DNA from: Ohtaekwangia sp035628875 | GTDB taxonomy: Bacteria > Bacteroidota > Bacteroidia > Cytophagales > Cyclobacteriaceae | Assembly (NCBI GenBank): GCA_035628875.1 | Contig: DASPIZ010000037.1 | Coordinates: forward strand, 9,807 to 73,806 | DNA length: 64,000 bases | Direction: 5' to 3' | In this document: one piece after another, positions 61,243 through 64,000 of the stretch | How the letters are laid out: the number at the start of each line of letters is the position of its first letter | Numbering within the stretch: the stretch's first letter is position 1 | The notes under the pieces: generated by a model | What the model saw: the letters and a program-made list of their open reading frames with translations, nothing else | Told to the model about the DNA's origin: nothing | Database searches by the model: none | Made by a program: the position numbers and the translations under genes

Positions 61243-62604
61243 ATGAACAAATGGATTTTTCTTTTTTTTCTATGCTTTCTCATGACCGCTGCAGTTGCTC
61301 AATCTGATTTTAAAAACAACATTCGCTTCATCACCTTAGACCCGGGGCATTTTCACGCGGCCCTGGTTCAAAAGTCTACGTATAAAGGTGTGGATAGTGT
61401 CGTTCATGTTTATGCTCCGGCTGGGTCGGATGTTCAACTCCACCTGGATCGTATAAAGGGTTTTAATAACCGTTCAGCAAGCCCTACGAAATGGAAGCAA
61501 GTTGTGTATACCGGACACGATTTCTTAGCTCGTATGCTTACAGAAAGAAAAGGAAATGCAGTGGTTATTGCGGGTAATAATCGCAAGAAAGATGAATACA
61601 TCAGTCAATCTATTGCGGGTGGATTTCACGTACTTGCTGATAAACCGATGGCGATTAATAAAAGTGGTTTTGATGTTCTTAAACAAACTTTCGAGGTTGC
61701 AAAAGCGAAAGACCTGGTGCTCTATGATATTATGACTGAACGGTATGAAATAACGACAATGCTCCAAAAAGAGTTTTCTTTGTTACCAGAGGTTTTTGGT
61801 TCGCTGGTCAAAGGAACACCGGATGATCCTGCTGTCACGAAAGAAAGCGTCCATTACTTTTTTAAATATGTTTCTGGAAGTGTGCTTACACGTCCAGCAT
61901 GGTTTTTTGATGTAACGCAGGAAGGCGAAGGCATCGTTGATGTGACAACACATCTGGTTGACCTGATTCAATGGGAATGTTTTCCGGAGCAAGCCTTAGA
62001 TTATAAAAAAGATGTACAGGTGTTGGCTGCAAAACGGTGGTCAACCGATTTAACACGAAGTCAGTTTAGTGCAATAACAAAACAAGATAAGTTTCCGGCG
62101 TATTTGGAAAATATCATTGTAGAGGACACCATCTTAAAAGTATTTAGCAATGGCGAGATTAATTATACGCTTAAAGGTGTTCATGCTAAAGTATCTGTCA
62201 CCTGGGATTATAAAGCACCGGAAGGCGCAGGAGATTCTCATTACTCAATTATGCGTGGTACAAAGGCAAACCTTGTCATTGAACAGGGTAAAGCACAAGG
62301 GTATAAGCCTGCGCTTTACATACAACCCCTTCACGATGACAAAGCTTTTTACAATACATTGAAAGATCAGCTCGAAAAGATTAAACAGAAATATCCAGGC
62401 ATTGATATAAGAAAGACAACGAAGGGTTGGGAAGTTCAAATCCCTGATCATTACAAAGAGGGACATGAAGCGCACTTTGCCCGCGTTACCCAAAAATTTT
62501 TGGATTACGTAAAAAATAAAAACATGCCCGACTGGGAAGTACCCAACATGATAACAAAATACTTTACCACAACAGAAGCTTTGAAAATGGCGTCAAAAAA
62601 TTAA
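61243..62604 (+). CDS. Exported oxidoreductase with Gfo/Idh/MocA-type fold
   Basis: 453 residues from ATG 61243 (a TTG precedes it by one codon). Signal peptide KWIFLFFLCFLMTAAVAQ. The N-terminal part has a diverged nucleotide-binding pattern (IRFITLDPGHFHAALVQ) and the EKP-like ADKPMAIN; the C-terminal region fits the 'putative oxidoreductase C-terminal' family often encoded with sugar-acid genes. The glycine motif GxGxxG is missing, replaced by DPGHFHAA, so cofactor use is uncertain. Confidence 0.78.
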   Translation: MNKWIFLFFLCFLMTAAVAQSDFKNNIRFITLDPGHFHAALVQKSTYKGVDSVVHVYAPAGSDVQLHLDRIKGFNNRSASPTKWKQVVYTGHDFLARMLTERKGNAVVIAGNNRKKDEYISQSIAGGFHVLADKPMAINKSGFDVLKQTFEVAKAKDLVLYDIMTERYEITTMLQKEFSLLPEVFGSLVKGTPDDPAVTKESVHYFFKYVSGSVLTRPAWFFDVTQEGEGIVDVTTHLVDLIQWECFPEQALDYKKDVQVLAAKRWSTDLTRSQFSAITKQDKFPAYLENIIVEDTILKVFSNGEINYTLKGVHAKVSVTWDYKAPEGAGDSHYSIMRGTKANLVIEQGKAQGYKPALYIQPLHDDKAFYNTLKDQLEKIKQKYPGIDIRKTTKGWEVQIPDHYKEGHEAHFARVTQKFLDYVKNKNMPDWEVPNMITKYFTTTEALKMASKN

Positions 62605-62634
62605 CTTCGTACCCCTATTCCATTTGAAACTGAA

Positions 62635-63474
62635 ATGAAAATTTACAATACAAAAAAAGGCATAATCATTCGCCACCAGGATTTGTTTTACCTCGCTACG
62701 GAAAAAAACTGGGATACTTTTATCAATAGAAAGAACCTTTTTCAGCTGGTGTCACAGGACATCGCAAAGCTTACACCGGATGCTTCGTTAAGTCAATCCG
62801 TTAACAACGACGTAGTAGCACCCATTGGAAATCAGGAGATCTGGGCTTCCGGCGTTACCTATTTGAGGAGTCGAGAAGCCAGAATGGAAGAATCGAAAGA
62901 TGCTGGAGGTGGTGATTTTTATGCGCGGGTCTATGAAGCTGATCGTCCGGAACTGTTTTTTAAATCGCCTGCTTATCGTGCCGTAGGATCTGGGGATGCT
63001 GTTAGGATCAGAAAGGATTCAATGTGGAATGTTCCCGAACCTGAACTTACACTTTTTATTTGTTCTTCCGGAACGATAGAAGGATATACCATTGGGAACG
63101 ATATGTCATCACGCGATATTGAAGGAGAAAATCCGCTGTATTTGCCACAAGCAAAATCATATGATGGTGCCGCTTCCCTCGGGCCATGTTTATATGTTCC
63201 TGGTGAGCCCATTGATCCGGACACCCTTATTCAAATAGAAATATTGCGTAAGAATTCCATCATCTTTTCTAATGAAATACAGATCAATCGCATGAAGCGA
63301 AAGCATATTGAATTGGCTGAATATTTATTCAGAGAAACGACTTTCTCTTATGGTACCTATTTAATGACAGGTACCGGTATTGTGCCACCGGATGAATTTA
63401 CTTTACACATAGGTGATGAAATCAGGATCACCATAGAACGCATTGGCACATTAATCAATACAGTTACACAGTAA
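62635..63474 (+). CDS. FAH-family 2-keto-3-deoxy sugar acid dehydratase/hydrolase
   Basis: 279 residues. The fumarylacetoacetate-hydrolase fold is shown by ASGVTYLRSREARMEES, the metal-binding NVPEPELTLF (E-x-E) and the later Asp in GNDMSSRDIEGENP, and KSYDGAASLGPCL. This subgroup includes 2-keto-3-deoxy-L-arabinonate (or D-xylonate) dehydratase. The product would be 2,5-dioxovalerate, the substrate of the aldehyde dehydrogenase encoded next; the pair points to oxidative pentose degradation to 2-oxoglutarate. Confidence 0.85.
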   Translation: MKIYNTKKGIIIRHQDLFYLATEKNWDTFINRKNLFQLVSQDIAKLTPDASLSQSVNNDVVAPIGNQEIWASGVTYLRSREARMEESKDAGGGDFYARVYEADRPELFFKSPAYRAVGSGDAVRIRKDSMWNVPEPELTLFICSSGTIEGYTIGNDMSSRDIEGENPLYLPQAKSYDGAASLGPCLYVPGEPIDPDTLIQIEILRKNSIIFSNEIQINRMKRKHIELAEYLFRETTFSYGTYLMTGTGIVPPDEFTLHIGDEIRITIERIGTLINTVTQ

Positions 63475-63483
63475 ATGTAAAAC

Positions 63484-64000
63484 ATGAATATAGCAGGAAA
63501 ACAATTTATCGGTTTTAGTATAGAAGCTGCAGGAAAAGAAACGTTTAAATCGGTTAATCCCGCCACGGGCGTGCAGCTTGAAACCATATTTTATAAAGCC
63601 ACGAAGGAAGAAGTGGACAAGGCTGCGCGGAAAGCTGCAGATGCTTTTCAGGTTTATCGAAAAAAATCAGGGGCTGAAAAAGCTGATTTCCTGGAAGCCA
63701 TAGCCAACGAGATTAAGGCACTGGGTGATGCGTTGATAGACACTTGTGTTACAGAATCGGCGTTGCCGAAAGGGCGCATAGAGGGAGAGCGTGAAAGAAC
63801 AATGAATCAGCTTCGGTTATTTGCTTCCCTGTTACGAGATGGATCCTGGCTCGACGCACGAATAGAAACTGCCATACCCGACAGAACACCACTTCCCAAA
63901 GTTGATCTTCGTTACATGCAGATCGGATTGGGACCGGTTGTCGTTTTTGGTGCGAGTAATTTTCCGTTGGCTTTTTCCGTTGCAGGTGGTGACACCGCTT
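63484..64000 (+). CDS. Aldehyde dehydrogenase (2,5-dioxovalerate type), 5' part
   Basis: The frame opens at ATG 63484, nine bases after the dehydratase stop, and runs off the window after 172 codons. Visible are the N-terminal segment SVNPATGVQLETIF, ESALPKGRIEGERERT and the cofactor-binding start GLGPVVVFGASNFPLAFSVAGGDTA. GERERT and the GASNFPLAFS version are typical of NADP-dependent 2-oxoglutarate-semialdehyde dehydrogenases. The catalytic Cys lies beyond the window. Confidence 0.88.
   Translation, partial: MNIAGKQFIGFSIEAAGKETFKSVNPATGVQLETIFYKATKEEVDKAARKAADAFQVYRKKSGAEKADFLEAIANEIKALGDALIDTCVTESALPKGRIEGERERTMNQLRLFASLLRDGSWLDARIETAIPDRTPLPKVDLRYMQIGLGPVVVFGASNFPLAFSVAGGDTA

Overview
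The window reads as chromosomal DNA of a free-living Bacteroidetes bacterium, most likely from the Cytophagales side of the phylum. This is inferred from several things seen together: two TonB-dependent receptors with N-terminal carboxypeptidase-regulatory-like domains, -7 boxes of the type TAnnTTTG, few Shine-Dalgarno sequences, an exosortase N/VIT-domain pair, and a flexirubin/aryl-polyene type gene cluster. No rRNA, tRNA, CRISPR array, phage or complete insertion sequence was recognised.

Layout. 1-3.1 kb: tail of an MFS (hexuronate-like) transporter, an NTF2-fold exported protein, an adrenodoxin-type ferredoxin and a D-2-hydroxyacid dehydrogenase, with repeat-rich spacers between them. 3.1-7.2 kb (minus strand): small exported protein, TonB receptor and a sialidase-fold lipoprotein, probably one outer-membrane uptake unit. 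7.6-18.1 kb: SNF2 helicase, M28 peptidase, a two-gene GMC dehydrogenase unit, a DUF4397 lipoprotein and the NAD-salvage pair pncB-pncA. 18.4-22.8 kb: exosortase N unit (VIT protein, XrtN, small membrane protein), then a thioredoxin on the minus strand.

23.4-46.6 kb is the centrepiece: 22 tightly packed, often overlapping, co-directional genes that I read as a flexirubin/aryl-polyene pigment cluster. A tyrosine ammonia-lyase would make 4-coumarate. An AMP-dependent ligase and two acyl carrier proteins (activated by a local AcpS) would load it. Three complete ketosynthases, two ketosynthase-like proteins without a recognisable catalytic centre and a ketoreductase would build the chain. A halogenase-like flavoenzyme, a phytoene-desaturase-like enzyme and a methyltransferase domain could decorate it. 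Two acyltransferase domains, a LolA-like carrier, a lipoprotein, a GT2-DUF2062 protein and an MMPL transporter domain would transfer and place it in the envelope. No dehydratase and no dialkylresorcinol synthase genes were recognised here.

46.8-55.9 kb: carboxylesterase, a TonB receptor next to a response regulator/sensor kinase pair, a second divergent two-component pair, and a remnant toxin-antitoxin pair with a truncated PIN toxin. 56.1-64.0 kb: two paralogous exported proteins, each made of two copies of one jelly-roll module, then a sugar-acid catabolism operon (PmoA-family protein, two Gfo/Idh/MocA-type oxidoreductases, FAH-family dehydratase, aldehyde dehydrogenase cut by the window end) preceded by two strong inverted repeats that could be operators.

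Two kinds of non-coding repeat stand out. One is a family of intergenic blocks built from 7-bp periodic modules in a fixed order (five loci between 0.9 and 15.1 kb). The other is a palindromic element of about 88 bp with terminal inverted repeats, present at 360-447 (flanked by a 10-bp direct repeat) and at 61130-61217.
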